Positions 34,011 to 46,300 of a stretch of 64,000 nt of DNA are shown one piece after another. Below the pieces are notes generated by a model that had not been told where the DNA came from, ran no database searches, and worked only from the letters and a program-made list of their open reading frames with translations. Each line of letters opens with the position of its first letter. Within the stretch, counting starts at the first letter, position 1. The stretch lies in the NCBI GenBank assembly GCA_963580455.1, contig OY756958.1, positions 7,018,501 to 7,082,500 of the forward strand. Direction: 5' to 3'. Made by a program: the position numbers and the translations under genes. Source of the stretch: Euonymus europaeus (lineage: Eukaryota > Streptophyta > Magnoliopsida > Celastrales > Celastraceae).

Positions 34011-35230
34011 TCCCTTAAACTCATATCAGAGCATTCGATAATAATCTTCTTAAATATGATTCCACCAAAAGACATAAATACGGATCGTTTACGTGAAATC
34101 ATATTTTGAAGCATGACAATTAAGAACAAGAATAATAATATTGAATTCACAAAATTGTGAGTACTACCAGAATCTATCAAAATCAACACTGGATGTCCTC
34201 TCAACATACCTCGAACCTTCATATCTTGGATAATTATGCTGTCTCAATTCCATAAAAAGCACAATTGCTCAGTTTCAGGTGTTGACATGCCAAAGTTTCT
34301 TGTACCTCATCCTGGACTTCTATTAATTTATCTTCAAATTGTTCTCCAAAAGTGACCTCCAACAACAAAAGTTGTTTCTTAGCACATTGATTTCCTCTAA
34401 CGAACTTTTCATCACAATAAAAACAAAGACCTTTTTGTCTTCTGTCTTGATATTCCTCTGGAGTGATTTTTTTTAGTAAGCACATCTGAATTATGAACTA
34501 AATTTTTAGGCATTAGTTCAGTGCTTTTTATGGCTTGAATTGCAGCAGGAAATTGATTAACAAGCCTAGATACTATAGTCTATGGTGACGACTTATAAGT
34601 TCTAGGTCTCAGATTACTTAATTTGGCATCTAACTGAGTTGCAATCGCAATTGCATCATGTACCGTGTTAGGTTTCAAAAGCTTGACATCATACCTTAAT
34701 TCTGTCTTAAGGCCTCCCAAGAAGCAACTCTTCAGCATTGCAGGACTGACATGAAGTCCTATTATCCAACTTACAAAATTCTGAGATGAATTCCTTCAAG
34801 GTTCTAGTTTGCTTCAACTTAAACAATGATTCTGCACTGTCTTCATACTCTGAAGGACCGAACTCTTGACACAAAGCTGCAGTGAATTCCTCCCAGCTTG
34901 GCGTGGTCTGTGTACAATTCGTCCACTTAAACCAGTGAAGTGCTTCATCTTCCAAATTAAAGGAAGCCATAACAACCTTTTGATCATCCGGAGTGCTATG
35001 TACACAAAGTACTGTTCAACTTTATGGATCCACATAATTGGATCATCACCGTCACAAAATTTAGGAAATTCCACTTTTTGCCAAGAATTTCGTTGAATCT
35101 GACCTCGTGACTCAGGTGATTCTCCTCGTCTACCAAATCGATCATCAAGAACAGAACCACTAGGTCCAGGTCGTTGCAAATCATGCCTAAATTTCTCAAG
35201 TCAAGCTAGTAATTTTGTTTCCAAATTTGC
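34007..35230 (-). pseudogene. Gag-protease remnant of gypsy C
   Basis: Minus-strand, related to gypsy A and B. Order: WQKVEFPKFCDGDDPIMWIH (about 35080-35010), frameshift, MASFNLEDEALHWFKWTNC (34970) to LKEFISEFCKL, then zinc knuckle with GLCFYCDEKFVRGNQCAKK (34430-34370; GH changed to GN, so the zinc-binding His is lost), a linker, then protease start MKVRGMLRGHPVLILIDSGS (from 34222; catalytic DSG present) that decays by 34007. Several frameshifts. The rest of Pol is missing. Confidence 0.85.
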
Positions 35231-35410
35231 GTTCATTTTGACCTATTTGCAGTGAATCTTGGCAAACTCGTCATCATAAGCATCAAATTTTGTAGAAAAC
35301 TTACTGAGAATTCCATGGTCGAAACTCGATTGTCCATAACTGTGGAGCGTGTATTTCGTCGGGTCATGCACCGGTAGAGAAGCGTAGGATGACACTAGAT
35401 CAAGAATCGC

Positions 35411-35422
35411 TCTGATACCAAA
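35411..35422 (-). promoter_or_regulatory. Primer-binding site of gypsy C
   Basis: TTGGTATCAGAG on the minus strand directly follows the LTR end TGCATCA, complementary to initiator tRNA-Met. Confidence 0.75.
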
Positions 35423-35696
35423 TGATGCACCTCGTTCAAACCTTAACCAAGCACAAATGGAAATGACGGAATATGGTTTACAGAGAAAGGAATTGGAAAA
35501 AAACAAACTTCATTTCATTATCAAATATGCTTAACCAATACAGAGTTCAGCTTATTTATACTAGGAGTCACCGCCTTAGACATAACAGAATGACAAGCTG
35601 TACAGAGTAATGAACTAAACATGCAAGAAAGAAGTACACGTGTGACAACCGTCTAACAGACTCAACTGTAATTGTAAAAAGGTGCGTATCATATTA
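35423..35696 (-). repeat. 5' LTR of gypsy C
   Basis: About 274 bp on the minus strand, from TAATATGATACGC (35696; TG changed to TA) to TGCATCA (35423). A TATA-like TATAAATAAGC lies at about 35552-35562. Its start resembles the LTRs of gypsy A and B. Confidence 0.7.
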
Positions 35697-35973
35697 GTGG
35701 GTCCGAAGCCAAGTACGTGTGTTTGTAGTGTGACTGAAAGTGACAGAGAAGCCAAAATTTGTGAATCGTAATCGAGGGAAGGGATCTTCTCAAAAGAAAG
35801 AAAAGGGAATTTTCCGGTGGATCTCGGTTTCTTCATAATAATTGAATTTGCTTCTTCTTTTGCTTTGTTCTCTTTATTCATGTAGAGCTACAATTTCAGG
35901 CACTGAATTAATTCTTCTTCTGGCAGTTTCTCCAGCTCCAAGTCTTGGAAGCAAGGCTCGCGAGAGGTTATTT

Positions 35974-37479
35974 TCAGTCAGAATGGTATCTACCTGATCC
36001 CCTGTAGATAATATTCTCTGGTTTTTTTGTGCGTGGTTGTACAAAGTTTTTAGGAAGACATGTATAAGAACTAGATTTTGAACACTCACCTTTTTCGTAT
36101 CCTAACCCACATGTTTCCTTGCTTGACCTTTGTTTATTCAGAATATCCTGCAACTTATTAGAACCTGACTTAAATTTATCAATATCTGAACATACCTTTT
36201 TGAGCATGTGTTCCCTTTTGTTTTCTGCTTCAGTGAGGTAGGTTACATCTGAGGTCACCTCAACTGGGCAGAGTGTTTCAAGATCTGAAACTTCTTCTTG
36301 TAATTCTTTGATCTTTGCTCTTGCTTCATTCAGATCTTGAGTAAGTATTTCATTTTCTTTGGCAATCTTTATTTTCTCTTTCTTACTCTTGACACATTCT
36401 TCAAACAAATTGTTATAAGCTACTTGTAGCTCACACATGTCTATCGCAGAATCACTCTCATCTGTATTGAAACCTTCTGTCGAATTTGATGTCACTGCTG
36501 GAAAGGCTACTGAATTTTTTGGTCTTTCATCTTCTTGCTCAGAATATGACTCTTCTTCCATGTCATCGTTTGTGAAACTAGTATATGCCTTCGACTTCCT
36601 TTTTTTATTCGCACATTCCTGCGCAAAATGGCCAAAACCTTGACATTCAAAGCACTTGATTTTCTTAAAATCCTTACCTGGTTTTTCTTCTTTCTTTGTG
36701 TTGCTTGTTGATGATTCATCCTTTTTGAACTCTTGAGACTTTCTGTTCTTCATAAATTTCTTGAAATTTTTTGTTAGTAACGCAAATTCATCAAGAAAAT
36801 TATCAGAATCAGTAGTTGAATTAAGAGCAATACCTTTTGACTTACGTTGAGATAGAAAATTCATCTCATATGTTTGCAAAGACCCTACCAATTCCTCAAC
36901 CTTGATAGAATCAAGATCTTTACTCTCTTCAATAGCTGCAACTTTCATCATGAATCTCTCTGGAAGAGATCTTAGAATTTTTCTAACAATTTTATTTTGA
37001 GGAATGGGTTCACCAAGAGTATATGATGAATTAGAAAGATCACTTAATTTAGCATAAAATTCATCAAAACTCTCGTTTTCCTCCATTCTGAGCGTCTCAA
37101 ACAAGGTTGTTATTCGCTGCAACTTTGCATTTTTAACAGCAGTTGTTCCTTCATGAGTAACCTCCAACAAATCCCAAGCCGTTTTAGCAATTTCACAATG
37201 AGAAATTCTTCGAAATTCATCAATGATCAATGCTAAGAATATAGCATTGATTGCTTTGCTATTCCAACCTGCATTGTCAAAATCAGTTTTCAACCATGTA
37301 TTCACAGGCTTAGGAATATCATTACCTTCAGTATCAGTTATCGTTGGTGGAACATAACCATTAACAACAGATAGCCAAACTCGTTCATCTATTGATTTCA
37401 AATACGGTCTCATGCGAGCTTTCCAGTACGAGTAGTTTGAACCATCAAAGTGTGGTATTTGATTAGTACGAGTTTCCAT
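35974..37479 (-). pseudogene. Ty1/copia Gag, SIRE/Maximus-like, truncated element
   Basis: An open 501-codon frame from ATG 37479. N-terminal DUF4219/UBN2-type region (IPHFDGSNYSYWKARMRPYL, then WDLLEVTHEGT), then a CX2CX4HX4C zinc knuckle at residues 276-289 (CFECQGFGHFAQEC), an acidic stretch and a Lys/Glu-rich coiled-coil near 360-415. Gag packages the element RNA. The frame is intact but protease, integrase, RT and RNase H are absent, since the element is cut off at about 35990 beside gypsy C, so I class it as a truncated copy. Confidence 0.85.
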
Positions 37480-37484
37480 GCTGA

Positions 37485-38297
37485 CACCTGCTCCGATACT
37501 ACTTGTAACTCAAGAATTCTCACAAGATCGTTAGTCAAAAATGAAAACAAAAATGCGGAAAAATAAAAGAGACAATACCGAGATTTTTACGAGGAAAACC
37601 CAACCTGGGAAAAACCTCGAGAGTACAACCTTATCTTTACCCTAAAGACATTGCTTGTACAACCCATCCCACATAGTATTTGTTTCACTCAACACTCGAC
37701 CTCACACGGTAGAGCTTTGTTTTTGGAACCTCCAAAAACTACACCAACGAGAAATCACACTCTCACTGCTCAAAACATAGACACCTCACAAGAATTCTCT
37801 CTCACTCAAGAATGAAAATTGGATTACAAAGAGAAGCAATAACCTAAGAAATTTAGCTTGCACGTAGCTTCTCCAACCTTCATTCAATGGAGATCATTCC
37901 TTTATATAGAGAGACATTCACCCTTTTCTTCTATGCCTTTTATCTTTCTCTTTTATCTTTATCTATCCAAGATTTTTGTGTTATGTTATGCAAATGCATA
38001 TGTGCATGGAGAGATTGCTTCCTTTGTCAGAACAGAGTTCTCTGTAAAGAGATGCGACAGCTCGGTTGTGCTTTTCTTCCTCGGGATTGTCAGAACCTTC
38101 CTTTATGTTTCTATCAGTGATTCCTCTGCCAACGAAGAAGGCAAATTGACTCTTCTTTTTCTAGTAAGGGGAAAAAAGAAGGAAAGAAGTGGGGAAATTT
38201 GAGATCTATTTCAAAGTTTTTTTGTGAACAATGGCATCCATTGAATTCACAAGATCTGGGGATAGTCAAAAGCTTGATGTCCTTTGACATATTGCAG
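37485..38297 (-). repeat. Primer site and LTR of the SIRE-like copia element (approximate)
   Basis: Just upstream of the gag ATG, the minus strand reads GTATCGGAGC, a diverged tRNA-Met primer site at about 37488-37497. The region to the right would be the LTR; it has a minus-strand TATA element CTATATAAAGG near 37900-37910, giving a leader of suitable length. The outer boundary is uncertain. Open frames at 37858-38202 plus lie inside the LTR and are not genes. Confidence 0.5.
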
Positions 38298-38490
38298 GTA
38301 TAAATATTTTACCAAGCAAGATAAAGAAATTAAAGTGCCATGATTGGTCATTTTAAGATAATTGAATTAAGATTTACGGCGAGTGCAACTCTGTCTTTCA
38401 CGGGAGAATTACAAAGAGGAGCTGGAATTGATGGTTCAGAGTGGTTAGCTGGAATTGGTGCTGCTATTTCGATGATACAAGAATGAATTT
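38222..38490 (+). pseudogene. Exon-like fragments of an unrecognised gene
   Basis: Two coding-looking pieces: ATG at 38231 reading MASIEFTRSGDSQKLDVL, a stop, then HIA followed by a GT donor; and about 38370-38486 reading TASATLSFTGELQRGAGIDG, then SEWLAGIGAAISMIQE and a stop. I do not recognise the protein. They could be host-gene exons carried by the adjacent CACTA element. Chance cannot be excluded. Confidence 0.25.
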
Positions 38491-38556
38491 CTCTCTATAG
38501 GATTTCTATTTACAATATGAATTTCTCTCTACAGGATTTCTATTTACAATATGAAT
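38487..38556. repeat. Short direct repeat, two copies
   Basis: A unit of about 36 bp (GAATTTCTCTCTA, then GGATTTCTATTTACAATAT) occurs twice in tandem, followed by a partial third copy. Confidence 0.8.
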
Positions 38557-38759
38557 TTCTATTTGCTGTTGTATTAGTCTCATTATGTACAAGAATAGAT
38601 TTATATATCTGTTGTATTTGACACATATATTGTCTAGAAGAATGAATTTCTATATGCTATTTGATTATCCTAGCTACAGAATATATATATATATATAAAT
38701 GCTCTGGATTTCTATCTACAGGTATTTGAAGATTTAAATATAAGCAACCCAAAAAACCT

Positions 38760-39066
38760 AATTAATATTGCTAGCAAATTATGAATTTCGTGACAGAAAA
38801 ATTATGTCATATTTTGTGACAAATTATTACAAATTTATAAACAATCAAAATTTGAAAATTTCCCGGCATAATTTTAGAAAAGGCGCCAAATTTTTTGACA
38901 AATATTGCTTTGTAGACTTATGACAGTTAAATTTGGTCACACGTCATGACTGATATTTTGTTTGTCACAAGATGTGACACCACCTACCATGATAGATTGA
39001 AAAACTGTCATCTACCTCCTTAGATGTCAATTTTTAACTGTTAAGGTATACCTTTTTTGGCATAGT
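38760..39066 (-). mobile_element. Terminal part of a CACTA (En/Spm) element
   Basis: On the minus strand the segment starts CACTATGCCAAAAAAGG at 39066, a typical plant CACTA terminal repeat. The following 300 bp are rich in TGACA/TGTCA motifs, as subterminal transposase-binding regions are. The opposite end was not located, so the extent is a minimum. Confidence 0.6.
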
Positions 39067-39132
39067 GCAGAGGAGAAGCTCTGTTCATGTGAAAGACATG
39101 GCTTCTTTAGTGCATTGCACTTTTGGTTGGAG

Positions 39133-39770
39133 TCATAAATTTTCTAGATAGCTCAGAAGATACTTGTTAACCGGCCAGATAACGTCAGAGTCTATATAAA
39201 CTGAACTCAATTGAAATCTTAACTCTAGTATGATATCAACTTGGCTTTCGCCATCAATATCGACACCAAGGACTTCGAGCTCGTTCAGAAGACTTGTCAC
39301 CTTTAGAATATGCTCCCTTAACATGACACCATCAAGCATCTAGGTGTTCAAGAGTGCTTTCATGGAAACCTGTCTTGGGGCTCTTCCCTAGTCACCAAAC
39401 ATCCCTTAAATAAGACTGTAGAATATATCATAGGCACTTGTCATATTCTTGTGTTCTATGTGCAACACTTTTAACATAGATGCTAGCATGTAGCATCGTG
39501 CCATCTCCTCAGTCTTCTTTCACTTTCTTTGGGCTTGAGTCTTCTCATCAATGGCATCCTCATCAAGTAATTCGGGACACACCTCAGCCAACACATATTT
39601 GTATTCCTAAATAATTAAAACAATATCCCAATTTATTTTCCAATCAAAATAGTTTGTCTCGTCTAACTTATGCTCATTCAAGATAATGCTAAGTGGGTTG
39701 AAGTGTCTCATTTCAATATCTGAGAATGAGATAAAAGATCTATAATAATATATCTTCATTTTAATTTAAG
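39133..39770 (-). pseudogene. Ty1/copia Gag remnant (UBN2 type), second family
   Basis: Minus-strand blocks in order: MRHFNPLSIILNEHKLDETN (about 39710), then YKYVLAEVCPELLDEDAIDE, MARCYMLASMLKVLHIEHKN, VSMKALLNT and REHILKVTSLLNELEVLGVD (39310-39250). Stops and frameshifts occur at several places. It differs from the SIRE-like Gag at 35974-37479 and belongs to another copia lineage. Confidence 0.8.
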
Positions 39771-41590
39771 AAATTTCACCCTAAGACAATTTTTAAAAAA
39801 AAAACAAACAATCTAAAATATTTAGTATATTTGAGATATCTGTAATTAATTTATCCAAGCTTGGATGGACCAACACACAAATGAATTACATCCCTTATAC
39901 AATTTATCTATTCCAACTTGAATTCTTCATCCATAGGAGTTTGGAATTCATGACCAAAATATTGTTGAACCTGCAAAAATTAGTATGAACATCGATCCGC
40001 CACCGCTACCCAGGACGTTGGTTGACCACTGCCACCCACCAGAAGGTGGCCAACATCTAGACGATTCTGGTCCATCTTCAGTTGGCCACAGCTCATAGAT
40101 TCCCATTTTTCTCTACAACAATTAATCCAGGAAAATAGGTTTTCGTTTCTTCTTGCTTTGATGCTTCTTCCTTTGATCTAATCCTTTCTTGATTACAATC
40201 AATTGCAAAAATATACATGTCTAATCCTTTCTTGATTACATAAATCCTAGTCTCCTTAAATCTAGAGCTCACATTTAATCAATCAAACACAACGTGAACA
40301 TATTCAAATTTAAAATCATGATAGCCGATTGAATCCTGAAAAATCGAGTTAGCTTCAACAAATATCTCATGATTAACCCAAATTTTGATTAAGTATTCAA
40401 ATTAGCACAAATTTGAGGCCCCTCTGAACTCACGAAGAAACTTTGAATGAGGATCTTAGATGTGCTTGCTTGAATACAGTGGTTTAAAATTTATTACGTA
40501 ATGGAATTCATACGATTAATCGTGTGTTTGAGAGCTTTACCTTTGTAGACCAATTAAGATGCTAGGTATGGCAGAATTAGAGATACTCAAGCAACTTGGA
40601 AGTCTTCCAAAATTTTTCCTAAATCCTAATCTTGATTTCCGGAGTGTGCTCTCAAAAAATAAATTGCTAGCAACCAAAAAACAACTTAAGAGGAAGAAAT
40701 AGGAGAGAAAATCCCTTGCTTGTTGACCATTGCCACCCCTTCCATTATTTATATGAGAGGGTTGGCCCCCTTGTTTCCTAAAACGAGAGTTGTAGAAAAC
40801 CCTAGGTCGCTTAGGAGATTTCTCCTAACCCATACATTATCCTTCCTTTTTAGTCATATCCATTAGTTTCTAACATGGGCTATTTATGGGCTATTTTGGG
40901 GACTTACGAGAAAAAAAATATGAGTTTCCTATAAAATAAAATAGTTTAACTCATCATAAGACTTTATTTTATTTTATAAATATAAATATATTCCACTAAA
41001 GTATTTATATTGCACTCCTCATTTTATTGACAAATTACATTTGAGTCCTTCAAGTTATGATTATATATTTTCTCCTCACGTTAAAAACCAAATACTCATT
41101 AATTAAATATATATCATCTAACAAATATATTTAATTAACATGTTTTCCTTAAACACTTCCACTTAACTTATATGAATGTATGATTGATTATTCAGTTAGT
41201 CTAATTCAATCGATTTATATGCAGTCCAGTCAATACGCACAATAAGTGTACTAACATAACAAGGCGAAGCTTCAGTGCTTCCTACCGCCAAGACAGGCTG
41301 ATTACAATGTCATATTATGGCTCAGATGATGGTTTGTCCAATTTCATCTAAGTCATGACCCAGTACTTATACTTTATAAGAACTTATGGTAAGATCTTCC
41401 ATTTGTAGGTCTAGGACTCTACTCACCATACCATATACGGTATAGAATAAATGATAGATATTGCAGTCATTCTCTATTAAAAGGAATACTAAACTCTTAT
41501 TAATTAATAAGTTTTTTATTAATTAATAATAAACTTAGAATCATTTACAAAATTGACTTTTAGTACAATAATTCCTTCATGGCGATCAAG
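39771..41590. other. Probable LTR-retrotransposon non-coding sequence
   Basis: No protein similarity. A minus-strand TATA-like CATATAAATAATGG near 40744-40757, an AT-palindromic TTAATTAATAA pair at 41500-41530 and a 21-bp direct repeat (TCTAATCCTTTCTTGATTACA, about 40181 and 40221) suggest LTR or leader sequence of an old copia element, perhaps that of the gag remnant at 39133-39770. Boundaries cannot be set. Confidence 0.3.
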
Positions 41591-42100
41591 AGGTCAGTTG
41601 ATTTCCTAGTACAACTCTTCAAAACATGAGGACGAGTTTTCTCTAAGGGAGAATGATGATGGTTGAAATATTTCTATTAAAAAATTTATTTGATATTTTT
41701 GGAATTACATTGTTTGTTAAAAAATTAGTATCTTTTTATTAGTAGTGATTTTATCTATTTACTTTTAAGTATTTGTTTCCCATTAAAACTTTTTAGGGTT
41801 TGATATAGGATTTACTATTTATGGTTGCAATCATCATAGAGGAAAATTGAGTTTTGTATTGAATAAAAATCAAGAGACGACTTTTCTTTTCTAATGCTTT
41901 GATATTTGTTTGTATCAACAAAATATTAAAGCCTATAGTGGTATTCATTTGTCAAATCAACAATTTTAGAAGTTTTATTTCTGATATTCATGAGTCCAAT
42001 CAACAGATTCAAGTAGACTTGTTCCTGACATTCGTGTGTCGAATCAACAGGTTCGGGTAGGGCTTTCTTCTCACTATGCTATGTTGCCCTGCACCAAAAA
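41591..42100 (+). repeat. Possible Ty3 polyprotein end and LTR remnant
   Basis: At about 41625 a short coding-like end (HEDEFSLRENDDG) and purine-rich AAGGGAGAATGATGATGG precede AT-rich sequence, as at the Pol/3' LTR junction of many plant Ty3 elements. Two degenerate copies of a unit of about 45 bp (GACATTCGTGTGTCGAATC type) lie at 41980-42060. Confidence 0.3.
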
Positions 42101-42710
42101 ATTATAACTTATACAATGCTACTTAATTAATTACATGATAAATAGATTAATGTCAATGTGCATTACTCATAAAGGTGTAAAAATCACTTAATGTGTTTTA
42201 GAATCGTCAATATATACCATTACCATTATCTAATACGGAGCCTCTCTAATTAGTTTAATAACATCTTCACACGTGTCCTCCTTTTCCAATAGAGTTACGT
42301 CTCTTTGATTAGTTTTCACAAAATCTTACCTGCCCTCCTTTTTCAATAGAGTTGCGTGCGTCATCTCTAGAGAAACAAAAAGCCGGCAATTACGCTTTCT
42401 TCTAAAAAACTCATCACCTCCCCATTTTATTCCATTCATGTATAACCTTTCTTACTCAATTTTTCCTTTGCGATGGTATGGAAAAAAGAGGTAAAATGCA
42501 GGAAATCTTTCTTCTATGTTGCGGTTGGGGTTTTCTATATCTAACCTCTCAATTCTCCCATCATGACGATCCGGTAAAAAGGGATAAAAGGGAGGAAATC
42601 AATCTTTTCTAGATAAAAGGGAGGAAATCGATATTTTCTTTTGCAGTTGGGATACTGACTTTGGTGTTTCGTTTATTGGCCAGATTGTGGTCTTGAGTTT
42701 CTATTATTGT

Positions 42711-42890
42711 TCTGTTTTATTTTTAGGATTCTTTTATCCAAAATTACCTAGAAAAGAGCCCACCAAAAATGAGCTCACCTCCTGATGGACCTTTCTTTTG
42801 ATTTTCCGTTTTGAGTTCTTCTTCCCCGTGAGCCTCTTGGTTTTCTTCCTTTGGTCTGCCTTTCGTGCCCAGAAAATCCCAAGTCCTCTT
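42711..42890 (+). pseudogene. Gene fragment, left inverted copy
   Basis: ATG at 42769 followed by SSPPDG, then frame-broken remnants matching FSVLSSS and SSFGLPFVPRKSQVL, with several in-frame stops. It is the reverse complement (diverged) of 55782-55964. The protein is not recognised. Confidence 0.7.
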
Positions 42891-43382
42891 CGTCTGATAC
42901 AAGCAGTGGCCCTTTGAATTTTTCATCCACAGTCTTGCCTTATCGGCGATTTCTCTTTCAAGTTTTGTCTATCTGCTAGTGTTCATCCCTTGAATACATC
43001 TTCAAAAGACCATAGAGCCTCTCTCCTTTCAGGCGATTATAGCCTCATATCAGTCAAGGAAATACATGAATAGATGGCTGATTCTTATTCTTATTCTTAT
43101 GGAGCCCTATTCTTTCAAAATCAAACACTTTTTAAGGTTTTCCCTTTTTTTATAGTCTCCCTTGATTGGCTGCTATCAAGTGACGGTTTTCCCCCATCCA
43201 ACTGTCTGCGATTTTTACCCCAACTGCAACAAGACCCATAATGTCTTGCCTCTTCCATCCTATCTATTTAAACTAGCAGTAATCATTCCTCTTCAAGTGT
43301 CCTCCATTCAAAAATTTTGATTCCACAATTTTTCTTCGTTTTAGCAGTCGAAAAAGTTGTGCATTCACAAACAAATCAAAGT

Positions 43383-46300
43383 GTGGCATCGCCAGCATAC
43401 ATGGGGCTCCATTTCTTGGAAGATCTTAAGCCTACAAGTATCAACTAGAGCATCATTGTTCGTCTAACCCGTAAATGGGAGTATGTCAATGTTTGAAACA
43501 ACAATGAACTTCTTGGCATCGAGATGGTTCTCCTGGATGCCAAGGTACTCATAGATTATTTTTTGGCTAAGGAAAATCATAACCTATGGCAATTTTAGAG
43601 GACACTAATGCATGCAATCATCCGCAAAAGACAGATTGATCTATTTGCCTAGAGACTTATAGAAGGGAGGATATATACCCTTTCTAAATTTAGGGTCATG
43701 GATAGCAAATCTGTGAAATCCCGACCCAAAAATATTACGTTTGATTAAATTTTGGGTAATATGTTATTGGGAATGGATTTGAAGAGGTTACGGACCATTC
43801 GAGTTATATAAGACCGCAAAGAATCGTTTTTGAACTAGGTTCACAAAAGGGTCATAACTTTTAGTACAGATGTCCGTTTTGGGCCCATAATATATCAAAT
43901 CAAAGCTAAGACCGAGACGGAGTTAAAAAAATAAGACCACATGCCTAGGCACTCCCCAAGATGTTAAGTGATATTGCGCGAGCCATTTTCATCATTCTTC
44001 TTGGAGAAGCCGATTTTAGAGAGAGGGAGAGAAAATTAGAGTGAGAAAGTGAGGTTTTGAGATATTATTCAAGATTTGGAGCTTGGATTAAAGATTGAAA
44101 CAAGATTTGGAGGACATTTCCAAGATTCAAGTAAGTTTTTCTAGTTTTGGAAAAATCTAGGATTTTCTAGATTTCGTTTGATTCGGTAATAGATGGAATG
44201 TATGGCTTAGATATGTTGATTCTAGGGTTATTTATGATTGTTTTACTACGTTTGATCATTGGTTTAGGTTGAATTTCGAATTGGGTGGAGTTTGGAGGAT
44301 TTGGTGAAATCCTAGAGAGATAAGGTATGTCTCTCTTGATTTGTGATTAAATTCATGTTTTTATGGTATATGGATGTTATTGATATAAGTATATGGGATT
44401 GGTTGGTTGAAATCGATAGGTTGAGAGAATGGGTCGAAACCTTAATTTTGGAAATTGAGTTGGTAAGCTTTTGCTTGGGTAATGAGGTAGGGATTCTTAC
44501 CCCATCTTCTATCATATTGTTTTTCTCTAAAGAGCGGTTGAAATTCTTCATTGGACTTTATTAATTGTGTTCTTGCCTAAATTGTTCCTTAGGAAGAACG
44601 AACATTCTTGTTGATTATTGATTGATGAATTGCATACCCTTTGAATGCTTAATCATCTATTGGGCATGATAATCCTCGTTCATGCATCATGTAGTTATGT
44701 GTATATATATAGGATTGTTATATATATGAACTTCTTTTGCATAACATTATTGGACATGAGTTTTAGATGCATCGGGTCTATGAGTATGGACTTGTAGTAC
44801 CCTTAGATTTTGTTATGTGTGATGTAGGGTACCGAATGGGCACATTGTTGCCGGAATCGGGATTCCCATTGGAATGGTGCACCTATGGATGTCCAGGGAA
44901 AAGTTCAAGGATTTTGATGGTTTTTCGGAATATTCGTTGACTGGTGCCAGACATTATAGTGTGTAGCCTGTGGTTATGCATTATTGTGACATTTTAGGAT
45001 GTCATGTTGCTGCATTGAGCTTGTTTCAATATTCAGTCTTTATGTTCTTTATGACTCATCTTATTTTCCCTACTGAGCCTCCTACTCACCCTATTCCTTT
45101 TCTCTATGCTTCAGATGAGACTGGTGCTGAGAACCAGGCTGCGGATCAGTAGGAGGCGGCGTGACATGGAAGGCCACCCTAGGAGCACTAGGATTTGTAT
45201 TTGTTATGTGGGAACCTTGGTTATGAATTGAGTACATTTAGTACTATTAATTGGTTGAATATTATGTTGCTTAAATACCTTTTCGGTATGTTGGGTGGAT
45301 GGTCGGGAGGTATGCCATGTGATCGGGACTTCCGTACCTGGATGGTGGACCTTGGGTCCGGTTTGATAGACTTTGATAGTCTTTGATGATGTTATTGATA
45401 TGATTATGTTCTGCTTATTAATTGCATGTGATTAGGGGGCCTGAGGCCCTGCCTAGTGTGTGAATGTGGATAGATGGCTAGGGGCCCTATTAGGCTGCGG
45501 AACTTCTTTGATTATTATTGATTATCTTTCATGTGTTAAGTGATATGTGACTCCAGGTTGGCACCCTTCGATATACAGGGAGGTGCTGCCGGATTTCTGT
45601 TAGAATCTGGGGTTAGGATGATGTGTGGTGAGGTCTATAGTGACGGGGTACACAATCTGTTAGAATCCAGGTCAGGGCGTCACAAAATCTGTCTACAAAC
45701 CTGTTGCAAACAGGCTAACAATCATGTTCTTGCCTATAACAAATGTGGAAGATTGCACCACTACCACTACCATTTCCATTGATCAATATAAGTTTGAATT
45801 CCAAAACTCTTCCACGATCATTGAAAGGCTTAACAACAACAATATTCTTATAGGTACAACTCCTTTATTCAATATTTTGTTTAATAATACTTTAACACAC
45901 TTTCATCATTGTCTACGTTATTTCGATTACTTTCTAATTTTCCACAATTCCACCATTGACATCATTCTTTGTTTTACTTCACATAGATGTGGTTGGAGTG
46001 CTAACAGCAATTGGTGATCCTGAAGCTGTTCCAGTCAACGATGTTTTCGTCGAAAAGAGGGACATTGAGCTGGAATTAGAGTGGTAAAGTTATATTTGTA
46101 ATACGTCCCAATGATTTTGTAATCTATTTGTCAACATATATAAACTTATATTTAAGCCTAATTGCAGGAATTTCAAGCTGAAAATAAGCTTATGGGGAGA
46201 AAAAAAAACAAAAGAGCTTCAACAGATAACACGGACAACTGATTCTCCTTTTGTGGTTGTGGTTACCTCTACTGAAGTAAAAAAGAATATATGGTACATC

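Noticed and set aside
37858..38202. 114-codon plus-strand frame
   Set aside because: Falls within the likely LTR of the minus-strand copia element and shows no domain.
44312..45782. Several frames up to 80 codons
   Set aside because: Inside the solo LTR bounded by AAATC duplications; non-coding LTR sequence.
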